Below are positions 10,862-22,866 of a stretch of DNA of 64,000 nt, in pieces. Source of the stretch: Podocnemis expansa (taxonomy: Eukaryota > Chordata > Testudines > Podocnemididae); NCBI GenBank assembly GCA_007922195.1, contig ML681992.1, positions 35,825,877 through 35,889,876 on the forward strand, read 5' to 3'. A model generated the notes under the pieces. That model searched no databases. It saw only the letters and a list, made by a program, of their open reading frames with translations, and was not told the DNA's origin. Positions within the stretch are counted from its first letter, which is position 1. Each line of letters starts with the position of its first letter. Made by a program: the position numbers and the translations under genes.

Positions 10862-11345
10862 TTAATGTGCAGTGGCAGTCAAAAAAGTTAGCAGAACATT
10901 GGGAATCATTAGGAAAGGGATAGGTAAGACAGTAAATATTATACTGCAGCTATATAAATCCATGGTACACCCGCATCTTGAATACTATATTCAGATCTGG
11001 TTGCACCAGTTCCAAAAAGACATACCAGAATAGAAAATGATATAGAAAAAGAGCAGCAACATTTATTAGGGGTCTAGGATAGATTCCATATGAGGAGAGA
11101 TTAATAAGAATAGGACTTTTCAGCTTGAAAAAGAGTTGACTAAAGAGGGATATAATAGAGGTGCATAAAATCATGACTGGTGTGGAGAAAGTAAATAAGT
11201 TTTATTTATTCCTTTTCATAACAAATGCAGTTAATAGGCAGCATGTTTAAAACAAACAAGAAGTGTTTCTCCCACAGTGCACAGTTAAACTGTGGAACTC
11301 TGCCAGAGAATGTTTGAAAGCCAGGGACTAATCTATATTATAAAG
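10862..11345 (+). mobile_element. Old CR1/L3-type LINE fragment
   Basis: Translation in shifting frames gives the conserved CR1 C-terminal block: a lysine-rich lead, then L..CS.VHPHLEYC-like sequence around CCATGGTACACCCGCATCTTGAATAC, RGLG.IPYEER-like sequence, and LKKS..K.GYNRG. It is full of stops and frameshifts. It lies head to head with the minus-strand fragment just upstream, so the two are separate insertions or an inversion. Confidence 0.6.
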
Positions 11346-11492
11346 TACTGCTGATGCAATTTACTACATTGATCAAAAAGTGCTGTAACTATAATGCTTG
11401 TGCTTTTCCACACAAGAGCAGTGTGATCACATTAGAGCTGTTGAGTTGTGTTCAATTCAGCTTTTGCTATACGCCTTCTTGAGACACACTAT

Positions 11493-12008
11493 GGCTATGT
11501 TCACACGTAAACTCTTGTTTCAAAGTAAGTTATTTTGAAATGAGTTATTTTTAAATAAAATCCTTACTTTGAAATAACTTAAATTGAAATAAGCAAATAT
11601 TAAATCAAAATAAGGGAAAACCTCAAAGTGAAATAGCAAGTCCAGACACAGGACTTGCTATTTTGCTTCAGTAGAGGGGCAGCATGGGAGATGCGGCAAC
11701 ATGGCTTCCTCACTGGTCCATGCCCCCACCCAATATATACAAAAAGGAAGGCACCCTGGGAAGGAGAAGGGCAAAAATGTTATTTTGAAGTAACTGTTAT
11801 TTTGAAATAACATGTCTGAAAGGCATTGTTTCGAAACAACAGCTATTTTGCTTTCAGGCATGGTTTTATTCTTCTGAAATGAATGACATTATTTTGAAAT
11901 GATGAGGTCCCGTCATTTCAAAATAAAGAAACGTCATTCTGACATGACAACTTTTATTTCGAAACAATGGTTGTTGTTTAGAAATAAAAGCCTTGTGTGG
12001 ACATAGCC
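11493..12008. mobile_element. Harbinger-type MITE, TTTCGAAA subfamily
   Basis: The ends GGCTATGTTCACACG and TTGTGTGGACATAGCC form the terminal inverted repeat, and TAT is duplicated on both sides (11490-11492 and 12009-12011). The subterminal regions hold many TTATTTTGAAATAA and TTTCGAAACAA motifs in both orientations. They match the subterminal blocks of the complete Harbinger element at 37747-42033. It is non-coding. Confidence 0.85.
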
Positions 12009-12617
12009 TATGTGAGTTCACTGCTGCAGTGTGTGGACCAGACTGGAGTCAGGGGCAGCACAGGTTGTAAATCTGGACTAGCCTTTCAGTGAAGACAAAC
12101 CCCCTAGTTATACAGTAAAAGAGCTACTTTTAGGGAATTTATACATGTATAAATTTTCCTTGTATTCTGAACCAGAATAAGCAATATGGGTATGAGCATT
12201 AGATGTGTTTTGCTGCTTTAATTGTTGTAGAATAATTAAAGCGGCAATAATTTCAACTACAGGCATCTCTACAGGTTGCCAGACCCAGTAGCCTTTGCCT
12301 GTCTGCCCAGCTGTGTTGAGCATGAGCCTGGCAAAAGCTACTCCTTGAGTCCTGCATTCTTTTCCTGAATGTACTGTAGCAATCATAGAATTACAGTGGT
12401 TTATTATCATCATCTCTCTTTGTATGCTGCATTCTGAAACTAGTGTCATTCCTTTCTGCACCTGCATTTGGTGGGGTCAGTTATTTGTGGGCACACAATG
12501 ACATTAAGGTACATGCACATCCAAGGACAGAGGACGTGAATGGGTCTAGTTGCATTAGAAGCAAGATACGTTTTCTGGAATTGGTACTACTGAGTTTGAC
12601 CTGGTATTTTGGTAAGA

Positions 12618-12890
12618 GCATGCATAAGAATGGCCATAGTGGGTCAGAGTGATGGTCCATCTAGCTCAGTGTCCTGCCTTCTAACAGTGGCAATACCAGG
12701 TGCTTCAGAGAGAGTGAACAGAACAGGAAATCATCAAGTGATCCATCCTATCACCCATTCCCACCTTCTGGCAAACAGATGCTAGGGAAACTTCAGACCA
12801 TGGGTTTGACTGCCTGCTCTAGCTCATAGCAATTGATGGACCTATCTGCCATGAACTTATCCAGTTTCTTTTTTCAAACTCTGTCATAGT
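12618..12890 (-). mobile_element. CR1/L3 3' end fragment
   Basis: The plus strand begins TAAGAATGGCCATAGTGGGT and runs through AGTGATGGTCCATCTAGCTC, AACAGTGGCAATACCAGG and CACCCATTCCCACC. Read on the minus strand, this is the widespread 3' untranslated end of an amniote L3/CR1 family. The oppositely oriented fragment at 53636-54235 ends with the same motif. Confidence 0.65.
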
Positions 12891-13161
12891 TTGGGGCCTG
12901 GTCTACACCACAGCTTTTTGTTAACTACAATCAGCGGTTTGCACTAAAACAGTGGTGGTGTACTCATTTCAATCGCCCCACTGCCCTAACTCCCCTGATT
13001 TTTGTGACAAAATCAAATGACCTTGACAAGAGGTGTAGAGTTTTGCACCAAATTTTTAATGACAAAGCATCAATGTAGACACTGTTCTTGGTTAGGTCAT
13101 GATAAATGGGCTCCAGGAAATATCCCCCATTGCCCATCCTGACCACTCTGGCCATTACAGT

Positions 13162-13905
13162 AAGGGGTTAAAGTATAATTTGGTGGCCCCCTGGAACATT
13201 GATAAATTGGCAGACCCCCCCCCCCACGCTGGTACAGGACACCCTCATGCTGCTGTGGGCTCCCTGGTGCCAGTGGGGGCCCCCCTCATGTACCCCAGCT
13301 CCTGACCCCCAAACTCCTGCCCCCAACCCCAACTCCTGCCCCTACATGCTTGCTCCCATGCCAGCTCCTGCCCTCACCCCAACTCCCACCCCACACATAC
13401 CTGCCCCCACCCCAGCTCCTGTCCCCCACACCTACTCCCATCCCAACTCCTTCCCCCCACACCTATCCCTATCACAGCTCTTGCCCCCCCACCAACTCCC
13501 CCACCTCACTCCTGCCCTCAACACCTACCCCCCTTACCTGGCTGTCATTGAAAGGGGTCCCAGCCCAGGCTGAGACTTCAGCCTAAAGTCTGGTCTTACT
13601 GAGCATGCTCAGAAGCTCTGAGCATGCTCAGTGACACCAGGCTGGGGAGTGAAGTTTTTAGAACTCCATGCCCTGCTGAATGCAGCAGAACATAGTTCAA
13701 GGGCATGCTGTTTTTAGAGGCTCAGTGTCTGGCCCTAAAAATAGAAAATGGAGCTGGAATGCTGCGTTCCAGGGCCTACTATTTTTAAATGGTGAGCACT
13801 GGAACTCAGCATTTCAGCTCAGTTTTCTATTTTTAGGGGGCCTGAAGGCTGAGCCCCTAAAAATAGTGAGCCCTGGAACAGCGTTCCAACTAACTTTATT
13901 GCCTG
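13162..13905. mobile_element. hAT non-autonomous element, GGGGTTAAAGTA family
   Basis: The octamer ATTACAGT occurs exactly at 13154-13161 and 13906-13913, a clean hAT target-site duplication. The ends AAGGGGTTAAAGTATAA and AACTTTATTGCCTG are degraded versions of one inverted repeat. The interior has a C-rich tandem tract, two palindromes and repeated blocks around CTATTTTTAGGGG. The blocks are shared with the element at 20210-20642. Confidence 0.8.
13290..13540. repeat. C-rich degenerate tandem repeat
   Basis: The tract is built from variants of CCCCAACTCCTGCCC and CCCCACACCTA. Almost no G occurs on the plus strand. It lies wholly inside the hAT at 13162-13905 and is absent from the sister element at 20210-20642, so it is an expansion within one copy. 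It yields stop-free Pro/Thr-rich reading frames that are not genes. Confidence 0.7.
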
Positions 13906-14360
13906 ATTACAGTGGACATTGAGCCCACACCCATGAGGCAATGTGATCTTTCCCACAACTCCTAGTGTCACAAGTTGGTGAGTTGCACAGTGAGATAGCT
14001 GCCCACAGTGCCCTGCTCTCATGGGCTATGCTAGAGCATCAATGGTGGACACACTTCAGTGACACAGTGAGCACAGAGGTAGGCTAGCAGCACTTGAATA
14101 CTGCTAGGTCCCCAGCACCTTCCCACATTCCCCCTTGCATGCTCAGAAAAAGCAGACGTCTTCTCCCACTACTCACTGGGAGAAAAGTCATAGAGTGGTT
14201 TAACTTAGTGTGTGATTCTCAGCACAGCAGTACATCCCTAGAAGTGTTGGCACCTTACAGGAATGAGCACAGTGCCGGTGTGGACAAAACAGCTACTATT
14301 ACTTCAGAGTGTGGCCACAGAAACTTGAGAAGAGAAACTTGAGTGTAGATCACTATACCA

Positions 14361-14987
14361 TTAAATTTAATTAAGACAAACCTTAAGTAGGCAAAATTCA
14401 CACCTCTAACCACAAAACTATACAGGTTTTTAAGTGCATGCCAAGTCTTGACTGTCTCTTCCTGTAGTAAGGCTCTACCACACATGAAAAGAATTCAAAC
14501 ATACCTTGTCTATGTACACTCAGGTAACCCACTTAATGTCCTTTGCACACACTCATATCAAGAACTCTCTTACACCAATGTTTATTGCCATACTCTTGCT
14601 CCTCAGGCTTCTGACTAATATACAATTAAATGCAACTTTACTTTGTATAGTTTTCAACTGGAGATTGCTTTCTTAATGTTGTGCACTGCATCTAAATATA
14701 ATGTGGCTGTCATTCACATTTGAACTAAACAGTTGTAAAAATGCTTCCAAGTCAGAATGTTAGCATGAACAGCAGAACCATTATGAATATGGTGATGGAG
14801 GCACACTCCTGAAGCCATCTGTTTGATAGGGTTTTTAGAAAAGGTGAGGATATGCTTCATATAATCATGAAGAGTGGAAAGGTGGTTCTATAGTTATCTG
14901 GCAGGCTGAGTTCCTGCTGAAGTAACAACTTAACTACTGCTGGGATTTTATTGTGGTGTTAAAAAGTGTTAGATTGCCTAAAACCTT
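14361..14987. other. Unassigned sequence
   Basis: Moderately AT-rich sequence with no repeat family or reading frame I can name. Confidence 0.4.
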
Positions 14988-15800
14988 GCCGTGATGGGTG
15001 GTAAACCCCAATCAGATACTGAGAGGGTTAACAGGAGCCTGGGAGTTCAATTATCCCACTTGCTGGCACCTCGAGGGAATGTTAGGTAGGTCAATTAGCA
15101 AGTTCACCCAGAAAGGAGTTGGGTTCCTTTAAAAGAACTGAGAAAAATCAGAGCTAGGGAACAGGAGACTGGGAGTTTGTGCTCTTTGAATGTAGTCTGA
15201 TAGCAGTCAGGAAAACTGAGAAAAACAACAGGAGGGGAACTAGTGCATTTGGTTAGTTCTCAAAATAGGGGCAAGTCTGTAGTGAGGCATCCTGGGATGT
15301 TGGTGTGCAGCTGAGGAGTGGAGGATCTGGGAAAGCTTATGAAGGACTAAAATTCAAGCCTGGGAAGGGCGGAAGTGGTTTGTTTGTATGTTTGAGATTT
15401 GCTGGATAACTCTAAGTGATAACCCTATGATGAAGTCTGAGACCTTTGGGAGTCTGAGAAGAACACAGTCCAGGAGGGGGCTTGTGGGAAAGATCTAAAG
15501 ACTGGCAGACGTGTGAAAAGCCTAGGGTGAAACCTGGGGTCTGTATAGAAAGACTTTGCCTGTTTTGCTACAGTATTGCCTGAGAAGAAAGTCTGAAGTT
15601 ACCCCATTGGATACTGGAAAAAGTCCTATGGAAATCTTTGAGTCCACAGGTAGAAGAACCAGTGAGTCAGAATTTTAGGCTGAAAATGTGGCTTGAAGCT
15701 CTGGGCTTATAGTTCATTTGGGCTCAGGATGGGTTACCTGAGAAGGGTGAGACTTGCCGGCCAAAAGATGGCATCACAAGAAGAGGCAGACATCTTCGGG
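14988..15800 (+). repeat. LTR-like segment
   Basis: GTGATGGGTGGTAAACCCC is followed by CAATCAGA, GAGAGGGTTAACAGG, TTTAAAAGAACTG and a long purine-rich leader with GGGAACAGGAGACTGGG. The promoter-like order and leader style match the segments at 8822 and 24256. Neither internal retroviral coding sequence nor a second LTR is found nearby. Confidence 0.35.
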
Positions 15801-18800
15801 CTGGCACAGCTTTTTGACACAGAGTGCTAGTGGAGGATCCTGGTCTAAAGTCATGTATGGGTGGTGATTGCACTCCTCCACACTTGGCTAGTGGTCTTTA
15901 TATCGTTTGCAGTGGGCAGCCCATTTTGAGAAGGTTCTGTAATGAACTGGGAGCTAGAGGTGTTGCTTCAGGAAGGCAGTGGGGTGACTGCACTTTTATG
16001 CACACATAAGATCAGCAGCATTCATTACATTCTACAGGCCTTGTACATCAAACTGAGGGATTTCTTTTTTTATTTCCCTCTCTAGAGATAATATGTTTGA
16101 GTGAAACTGAATGTTCAAGTGCAGTAGATCTTTCCAGTGCATCTTAATTTGGTAGCCCAAGGGATATAAGACTTGAAAGGAGAGAATATGTTGGAAGAAT
16201 ACTGGGTATGACTCAGCTCTGTATTATTCCAGTTTTATGGCAATGGGGCATTATAGTGAAGTATAAATAATGCTGAGGAATGTGACTCTAGGAATGTGTA
16301 GCAGCAAAGGGACTGATCCTAATTTTGTAAAACAAGTAAACAAAGGTTCCATCTGGTTATTGTGACCCTAGAGCAGTAGAGGGCACATAGGTAAACACAC
16401 TGGACAGTCTTTGGACTAATGCAATGTAGGATGGCAGCTGGAGCATTGCCAAGCTTGCATAAAGGAGAGAAGCCTCCAGATGAATGTTAATATGCAGTAA
16501 CTCAATCTGCAATTCACTTAATCTATTTTTAAAGTGGATTATAGAATATGCATTAACTGGCCAGTTAACACACAGTAAGAGTTATGTTGTGTGGATACCA
16601 GTCATTTTCCTACACAGAATCTGCAGTAAGTGCAAAGTTACAACTCCACCACATTCCCATAAGGCCTTCATTTCTGATCCTGCTCTCACTGAAAACAATG
16701 ATCAGTAAGGATAAGGCCATTTTCACTGAGATGGGCTACATACTGTCTAGGTAGTTTGCATCAAAATGTAGTTCTGTGAAGGTGCCCAAGGGAAAAGAAG
16801 GTTGCTCTGTGCACCATGACTTGAGGGATTGCCAGGAAGTATGGAAGAAAATAGGAAGACATTTTCTCTTATTTACACGCAAATCAACTTCAGCATGGAA
16901 GATGTAGGGAGGAGATAAGATTGTGTGTGTGTTGGGGGGGATATAGTTTATCTGTAAGGTAGCTGGAGAAGTAATTCCAACACTTCTTGCAGAGGATGAT
17001 ATGGGCTCAGATTTGTGATCCAAAAGCTCTTTCACCCTTCATGCACCTATTTGCTGAATGGAGCACTTAGCCATTTGCTCAAAGCACCCTGGCAGAATCA
17101 ATTTTCTGCAAAGAGAACCTGACATCAGATTAGACTAACTCTAAAGAAGTGTGGTAAAGCAGAGGAAATCAAATAGCATAGATCCGCAGCAGAGAGTGTG
17201 GTATGAGCCATAGACAGCTACTAGAACAATAGGTGCATTCAGATCGAAAAGAAAACTTAAGCTGTGGAGAAAGTATGATTGCCACAGAAGAAGCTCTGTT
17301 ATATTGGTTCTGAAATAAGCAGATAAACAAGCAATAAAATAGCCAAGGCTGATGGCAGCAAGCAGAGACAGCAGCAATGAACAGGAAAATCACTTTCTGT
17401 GCTATATGGTACTCCAGGAAAAATTGAAAACAAGGTCAGGGAAAGGAGAAAAAGTTTAAGTAACTCTGCCTTCAGAAAAAATATTGCTTTCCGAATGAAA
17501 CATTAATGGCAGAGAAGGCACTTAACCTGCCATACTATAGATTTTTCCCTTGGAACATTTTGAGTATGAATTTTACCAGTTTACCACTGGAAAAATGAGA
17601 TGTTCTGCTGTTTAGTTTGCTTTGGCATAAGTCAGACATAGTTCTCAAGCCCTGGGAGGCAAAACCCCTCTATTTACCTTTTTTAATATCCTGGGCAGAT
17701 AATGAGACAATGCCAAGCCTCCTGCTACAGCAGAAGGAGAAGCACTCAGACATGGGTAGTTACAATGGGGGAAGACCTTGATTCATGATTACTCACAGGT
17801 GCCACACACATTACTAAATTTCCCTACCACCATACAGCATGTTCTAGTCCTCTTGAGAAACTGGAGAACCAAGAGTAGTATGAATTTTTGTTTAACTCCT
17901 TACCTCACAGACAGAGATTTCATAATGTTTTCTTTGTGAATAATTAACCCTGATGCAGAAAAGTCCAAGATCACTTGGAACTGGTGTGTGAGCTAATTTG
18001 GGATAGATAAAATTAAGCCACCCCTGCAACTAACCAGGAATGCAGAAGCTTTATGCAAGTTGCCATTTTTGTAATAGAAATCTGGCTTTATATTTGCACA
18101 TAATAGCTTTCCCGCATGGCTACACTCATGACCATCTGTTGTGTGGCATTGTGCCCACTTGCAAGCAGACATAAAAATTTCAGAGAGGAATAGGTGTCAA
18201 ACAAAATTGGACTGGCAAGAATGGTCTGCAACACAGAAAGCCATTCTGGTTAGCTCTGTACATCTTTCTGCAAGATGCTACTTTTTTGGTTGGTCAAACT
18301 CTCCTCTGCTCTTAAATTGCTTGCTTCTATTCTGGGTTTGGCAGAAGTTATTTCAGTCACTATTAAATATGGCTCCATTTTACCATTTGTTTTTTGATTT
18401 CCTTCTTCAATGCATTGCTTGCTGACTTCATTCTCTTTCCTCTCGCTTAACTATCAGTGAAGGTCAATGCTGGCTATTCCCAATAGCTAAGGAGTGGTAA
18501 TGAGAGGGCATGCAGAATGGTCAAGTAAGTGACAGTGGGTTCATATGTCCTCAGAGTCTTGCGGCTGCACCCCAGTTTGATGCTTAATTTCATTCATTGC
18601 TAGGTTCCTCCCAAAAGTCTTAGGAAAGCAGGTAGTCTCTGGAGTTCCTTGGTGAACAGATATTGACCCGTAAATCATCTCTGTATGGAATGGTATCCTG
18701 TAAGCGAACTTAGCAAGACTTGGGTCTGAAGAACTAAGATATGCCACCATAGGGTTTTTTATTTCCCTACTGTACTGCCTGCAAAAGGCAAATGGGATGC

Positions 18801-18897
18801 AAGGAATTCCATGCTCCTGAGAAGGACAATCTCAGTGGCCTCCTGGGCATGCTTCCCAAGACAATAGCAGGTGACCTACCAGATTTATGGATGAAAA
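15801..18897. other. Unassigned sequence
   Basis: About 3.1 kb without a recognised repeat, RNA or gene. The longest open frames are 74-99 codons, scattered on both strands and without family features. This is probably old intergenic or intronic sequence. Confidence 0.45.
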
Positions 18898-18905
18898 CTC
18901 TAGAT

Positions 18906-19281
18906 CAGTGGTTCTTAACCTGCAGGCCATTTGCGATCCAGTCAGCACACATGCCACACATGTGACATCCTCAGGGTCATATAGACAATGTATGTATTTT
19001 GTTCTAGAGGGGTAGCCATGCTAGTCTGTATATAGCAAAAAGTATGGAAGTCTGTGCCACCTTAAAGCCTAACAAATTTCTTCAGGCATAAGCTTTTGTG
19101 GGCTGCAACTCACTTTGGCTCACAAAGTGGGTTGCACGCCATGAAAGTTTGTGGGCAAAGTCATTTTAGTCTTTAAGGTGCCACAGGCCTTTCACTGTTT
19201 CATCTATTTCATAGATGTGGCCCACATAAGACAAAGAGCTGAATATGTGATCCACAATGGTAAATAGTTTGAGAACTACTG
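18906..19281 (+). mobile_element. hAT MITE with an exact 8-bp target duplication
   Basis: The ends CAGTGGTTCTTAACCTG and GTTTGAGAACTACTG pair as a hAT terminal repeat. CTCTAGAT occurs exactly at 18898-18905 and 19282-19289. A SINE-like repeat (about 19003-19200) sits inside, so the SINE inserted after the hAT. The body GCAGGCCATTTGCGATCC...GATGTGGCCCACAT belongs to a separate subfamily from the copies at 7469 and 43015. Confidence 0.9.
19003..19200 (+). repeat. SINE-like/Penelope-tail-like repeat nested in a hAT
   Basis: The head GGGGTAGCCATGCTAGTCTG, the body GTGCCACCTTAAAGCCTAAC and the ATAAGCTTTTGTGGGCTG segment occur in the order seen in other copies in this window. An inverted echo follows (CTTTAAGGTGCCACAGGCC). 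The family is common in reptiles. Whether it is a SINE or the terminal part of a Penelope-like element cannot be settled from these copies. Confidence 0.6.
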
Positions 19282-19289
19282 CTCTAGAT

Positions 19290-20201
19290 TAATCTACTGG
19301 GATATTTTTTAAATGGAATGGATAGAGAAAGACACAGAACCACTGAGATCAGTCAATTTACACCAGGAGAGGATCTGGGTCCTCAGTGAGAACAGCTGTG
19401 GATGTGGGAGTACTCTTGGTATTTATATTTAAATTAAAATCTGACTCAGGAAGTGTGATCAGACTGGCCTTACCTAGTATGGGGGTGAGGGCTAGGGAAG
19501 GATACTAAATAATACAGTTATTGCAGATGGTCAAAGTGATTCTTCAATGGTTGATAAACAGGGTATTATCACAGTTAAAAATAGGGAAGCAGCAGTACAA
19601 GGGGAAAGGCCTGTTTAAAAAGTTTGTACATCTAGATGAATTGAGGGTTGCTTCTGGGCTTAAACTCTGACTCTGACATCTGAAGATATTGGCATCCTGA
19701 TCAACAATATAATTGTCTGGTTGTAATGCAGGGACCTTGAAAGGTCTGTAATTTTGGTTGATATGTAATCATCTACTTCTGCAAGTGCTTATTCAAACTC
19801 TCTGGAATTCTTGGGTCTACAAACTGGGTTGGCTATTTGAGACATTTTGTTGCTGGAGTTTGAATATTTGGTTTGTTTAGAAATATCATGGAAATAGATT
19901 CTCAGGATATGATGGCACTTCTGCTTGTGGTGTTGGGAAGAACCAAAAAGCACAGGAACAAGAAAAACTAAACAAAGAGGGAAGAACCATTCATTTGGCT
20001 TTTTGGAACATCATCTGAAGTTTTGATTTGAGTTTACAGTAAAAGTCATCCATGGAGATGAGAATGGAGTAAACTAGTGTTTCCTCCAAAATGGCTCCCT
20101 GTCCCAAGAAATTAATCTTGTTATGAAAGAGAATAGGAGGTCAAGAAATCTGGGTTCTTTTCCTGTCTCTGTGTCTCATGTAAACACACTGGTGGGCAGG
20201 G
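19290..20201. other. Unassigned sequence
   Basis: No repeat or gene recognised. The last bases before 20202 (GGTGGGCAGGGATAGG) may be the 5' remnant of the CR1 interrupted by the element at 20210. Confidence 0.4.
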
Positions 20202-20209
20202 ATAGGATT

Positions 20210-20642
20210 GGGGTTAAAGTATAATTTGGTGGGCTCTGGAACCCTCCATCACAGGTGGGCCCCCAAATACCTGTTCCCAGAACCCCCCCCCCCAAAAAAA
20301 ACCTCCAGCAGTCCCCTCCAAAGCCCTTCCTGGGCTCTTTACAGGCTGACAAACCATCTGGAAGCTCCTTCGGGCCACAAGCTGCTCCACCCTGCAGGGG
20401 GGAGATTTGCAAACTCCCAGCCTGCCACAGCTGTCTACTCGCTGGACTTAAGGTGGAATGGGGTTTAAGGTGGAGGCACAAGAATGCTGCGTTCCAGCTG
20501 CTCATGCTATTTTTAAGGGGGCCCCAGAACACAGCATTCTGGTGCATTCCTCTATTGTTAGGGAGGCCAGAATGCTGCCAGCCTAAAAATAGGGGGCCCT
20601 GGAAATGTGTTCCAGTATGTTCCTCCTTACTTTAACCCCTAT
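20210..20642. mobile_element. hAT-like element, GGGGTTAAAGTA family, inside a CR1
   Basis: The ends GGGGTTAAAGTATAATTTGG and CTTACTTTAACCCC form a clear inverted repeat shared with the element at 13162. The interior has the same TGCTGCGTTCCAG and CTATTTTTAGGGGG blocks in opposing orientations. ATAGGATT on the left (20202-20209) and GTAGGATT near the right end (20643-20650) look like the target duplication. That sequence also belongs to the CR1 consensus that resumes at 20643, so this is an insertion into CR1. Confidence 0.65.
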
Positions 20643-21454
20643 GTAGGATTCAGGGAGACCTAGACAAATTTGGAAGTTGAGCCAAATGAAATCTCAAGGT
20701 TCAACAAAGAAAAGTGCAAAGTCCTGCACTCAAGATGGAAAAATCCCATGTACTGCTACAGGCTGGGGACCAATCAGCTAAGTAGCAGCACTGTGAAGGA
20801 CCTGGGGTGTAGTAGATGGGAAGCTGCATATGAATCAACAATGTGTTCTTGTTGCCAAAAAGTCCAATGGCATATTGGGCTGCATCAGTATGAGTGTTGC
20901 CAGCAGATTGAGGGATGTGATTACTCCCTTCTATTTGGTGCTGGTGAGGGCACATCTGGAGTACTGTGTCCAGTTTTGGGCTCCACACTACAGAAAGGAT
21001 GTTGACAAATTAGAAAGAGCCCAGTGGAGGGCAACAAAAATAATTAGGGGGTTGGGGCACATGACTTATGAGGAGAGACTGAAGGAACTATGCTTATGTA
21101 GTCTGCAGAAGAGAAAACTGAGTGGAGATTTGATAGCAACTTTCAGCTACTTGAAGGGATGCTCCAAAGAGGAGAGAGCTAGGCTGTCCTCAGTAGTAAC
21201 AAGGGACAAAACAAGGATCAATGGTTTCAAGCTGCAGCTGGGGAAGTCAAGGTTGCGTATTAGGAAAAACTTTCTCAGTAGGAGGGTGATGAAGCATTGG
21301 AATGGGTTACCTGGGGAAGTGGTGGAACCTCCATCTTTGGAAACACATAAGGGCCAGTTAAGCAAAACCCTGGCTGAGATGATTTAGTGGGAGTGGTCTT
21401 GCTCTTAGCAGGGGGTTGGACTAGATGACCTCCCTTCCAGCCCTATGATTCTGT
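20643..21454 (+). mobile_element. CR1 LINE, 3' fragment with disrupted RT C-terminus
   Basis: The fragment starts with the CR1 segment AGGATTCAGGGAGACCTAG and reads through the post-RT region. Recognisable blocks are [54 protein letters not shown] and MKHWNGLPGEVV. At least one frameshift lies near 20815, where the ...VKDLG block moves to another frame. An open segment at 20830-21387 ends at TAG. The 3' untranslated end runs to CCCTATGATTCTGTG, where a MITE begins. Confidence 0.85.
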
Positions 21455-21902
21455 GGCTATGGCCACACATACATCATTATTTTGAAATAACCCATTTCAA
21501 AATGAGTTATTTTGAAATAAAATCCTTATTTCAAAATAAGTTAATTGGAATTAACAGTTTGTTAATTCGAATTAAGGGAAAGCCTGCTTTTGAAATAGCT
21601 GCCGTTTTGAAATGGTTATTTTGAAACAAAGCCGTTTTGACTTGTTGTTTTGAAACAGTTGTTTCGAAACAATGGTGTTGTTTAGAAACAATGCGTCTGA
21701 ACACTGTTGTTTCGAAACAACCGTTCTCAAACAATGGCTATTTTGATTAGATGCGAGGTTTAATGGTTTCGAAATAATGGCTGTGATTTCGAAACAACGG
21801 GTCCCATTGTTTCAAAATAACGGTACGTCATGTGGACATGCCGCTTCTTATTTCAAAACAACCTCTGTTGTTTCCAAATAAGAAGCTTGTGTGGACATAC
21901 CC
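21455..21902. mobile_element. Harbinger-type MITE in the CR1 tail
   Basis: The ends GGCTATGGCCACACAT and TTGTGTGGACATACCC pair as the Harbinger-type terminal repeat. Flanks are TGT and TAT, consistent with a TAT duplication with one change inside the CR1 tail ...GATTCTAT. The interior is dense in TTTCGAAACAA, TTTTGAAATAA and TTAATTCGAATTAA motifs in both directions. Confidence 0.8.
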
Positions 21903-22858
21903 TATGTGTTGTTACACTGGCAAGAAATCTAGGCTAATACTTTCAAAAAGTTGGGTTACTTGCCTCCTGTGCTAAATACTTCACATCTTTTCCCTTTTCC
22001 TCTCACCCCATCAGAAGCAATGAGCATCAACCATTCCTTTTGATTTTCAGGCTCTGTATGTGTAAGAAATACATTCTTGAAAATTTGACCCTTAATCTCT
22101 GCCTCTTTTATCATCTGTTTATAAACTAAAATTAAGCTAATATGTTATAGCTTCACTTTACATTTGCTTGAGAGGTTGCATTTATTAACAGTTATAAAGC
22201 TCTTGAAGATTGTGAAGTATTAGTGATAAATTATTTAAGTTCTTGCTTATTGAAATAAAATCAATATAAAATATAATGTAAAATATATATATATATATAA
22301 ATTTATATAAAATATAATGTAAAATAGTGAAGTTTTGTACAGAAATTGACTAAGGATAATTTCTTAAATTCTGTCCGGTTGAAAAACAAAACAGCAGCAT
22401 TCTGATTTATCAGGTAAACTTTACAGGGCATTGATAGACTTCTGTGATGCAAATGTAACAATTTTATTTTGAACATTTCATAACACTAGTTTAAAAAGGT
22501 CACATTTAATTCAGTTATGGTGCGTATAAATCAGTACAATCATTCAGTACTCTTTCCTTCACTCAGTTGCCCTATGTTGGAATTTTATAGTCCCAGCGGC
22601 CTCACCAACAGCTGATATATTTTGCCAAATTAGTATTGTTTGCCTGCAATTCATTAATATGCAATAATAATTAAGTCAGCTTCTTGGATCACTAATGCCT
22701 CTTTAGGGGGAAAAGGAGGGAGAAATGATTGTAAACTGCCATAGCTAACAATGTGTGTCTGAATCTAAAATAGCACTGATAGAAATGACTAAAGAGAAAT
22801 TTGCAATTATTTACTAATTGTCTTAGCCAGCAAAATAATCATAGCAGATTTTTGGAAA
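21903..22858. other. Unassigned AT-rich sequence with a duplicated AT block
   Basis: An AT dinucleotide run at about 22287-22300 is bracketed by two direct copies of ATAAAATATAATGTAAAATA. This is consistent with slippage or unequal exchange. Nothing else is recognised. Confidence 0.5.
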
Positions 22859-22866
22859 TAATAGTA

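Larger units (their letters stand above)
12896..14360. mobile_element. Possible DNA element hosting a nested hAT
   Basis: A GGCCTGGTCTACACCACAG start and a CTTGAGTGTAGATCACTAT end are loosely inverted. The hAT at 13162-13905, with an exact 8-bp duplication, splits the interior, so the sequence on either side was once continuous. The similarity of the outer ends is weak. It may be a distinct family of Harbinger-like element, or host sequence. Confidence 0.3.

Noticed and set aside
13199..13573. Pro/Thr-rich 124-codon frame
   Set aside because: It is encoded by the C-rich degenerate tandem repeat inside a hAT. It is compositional, not a gene.
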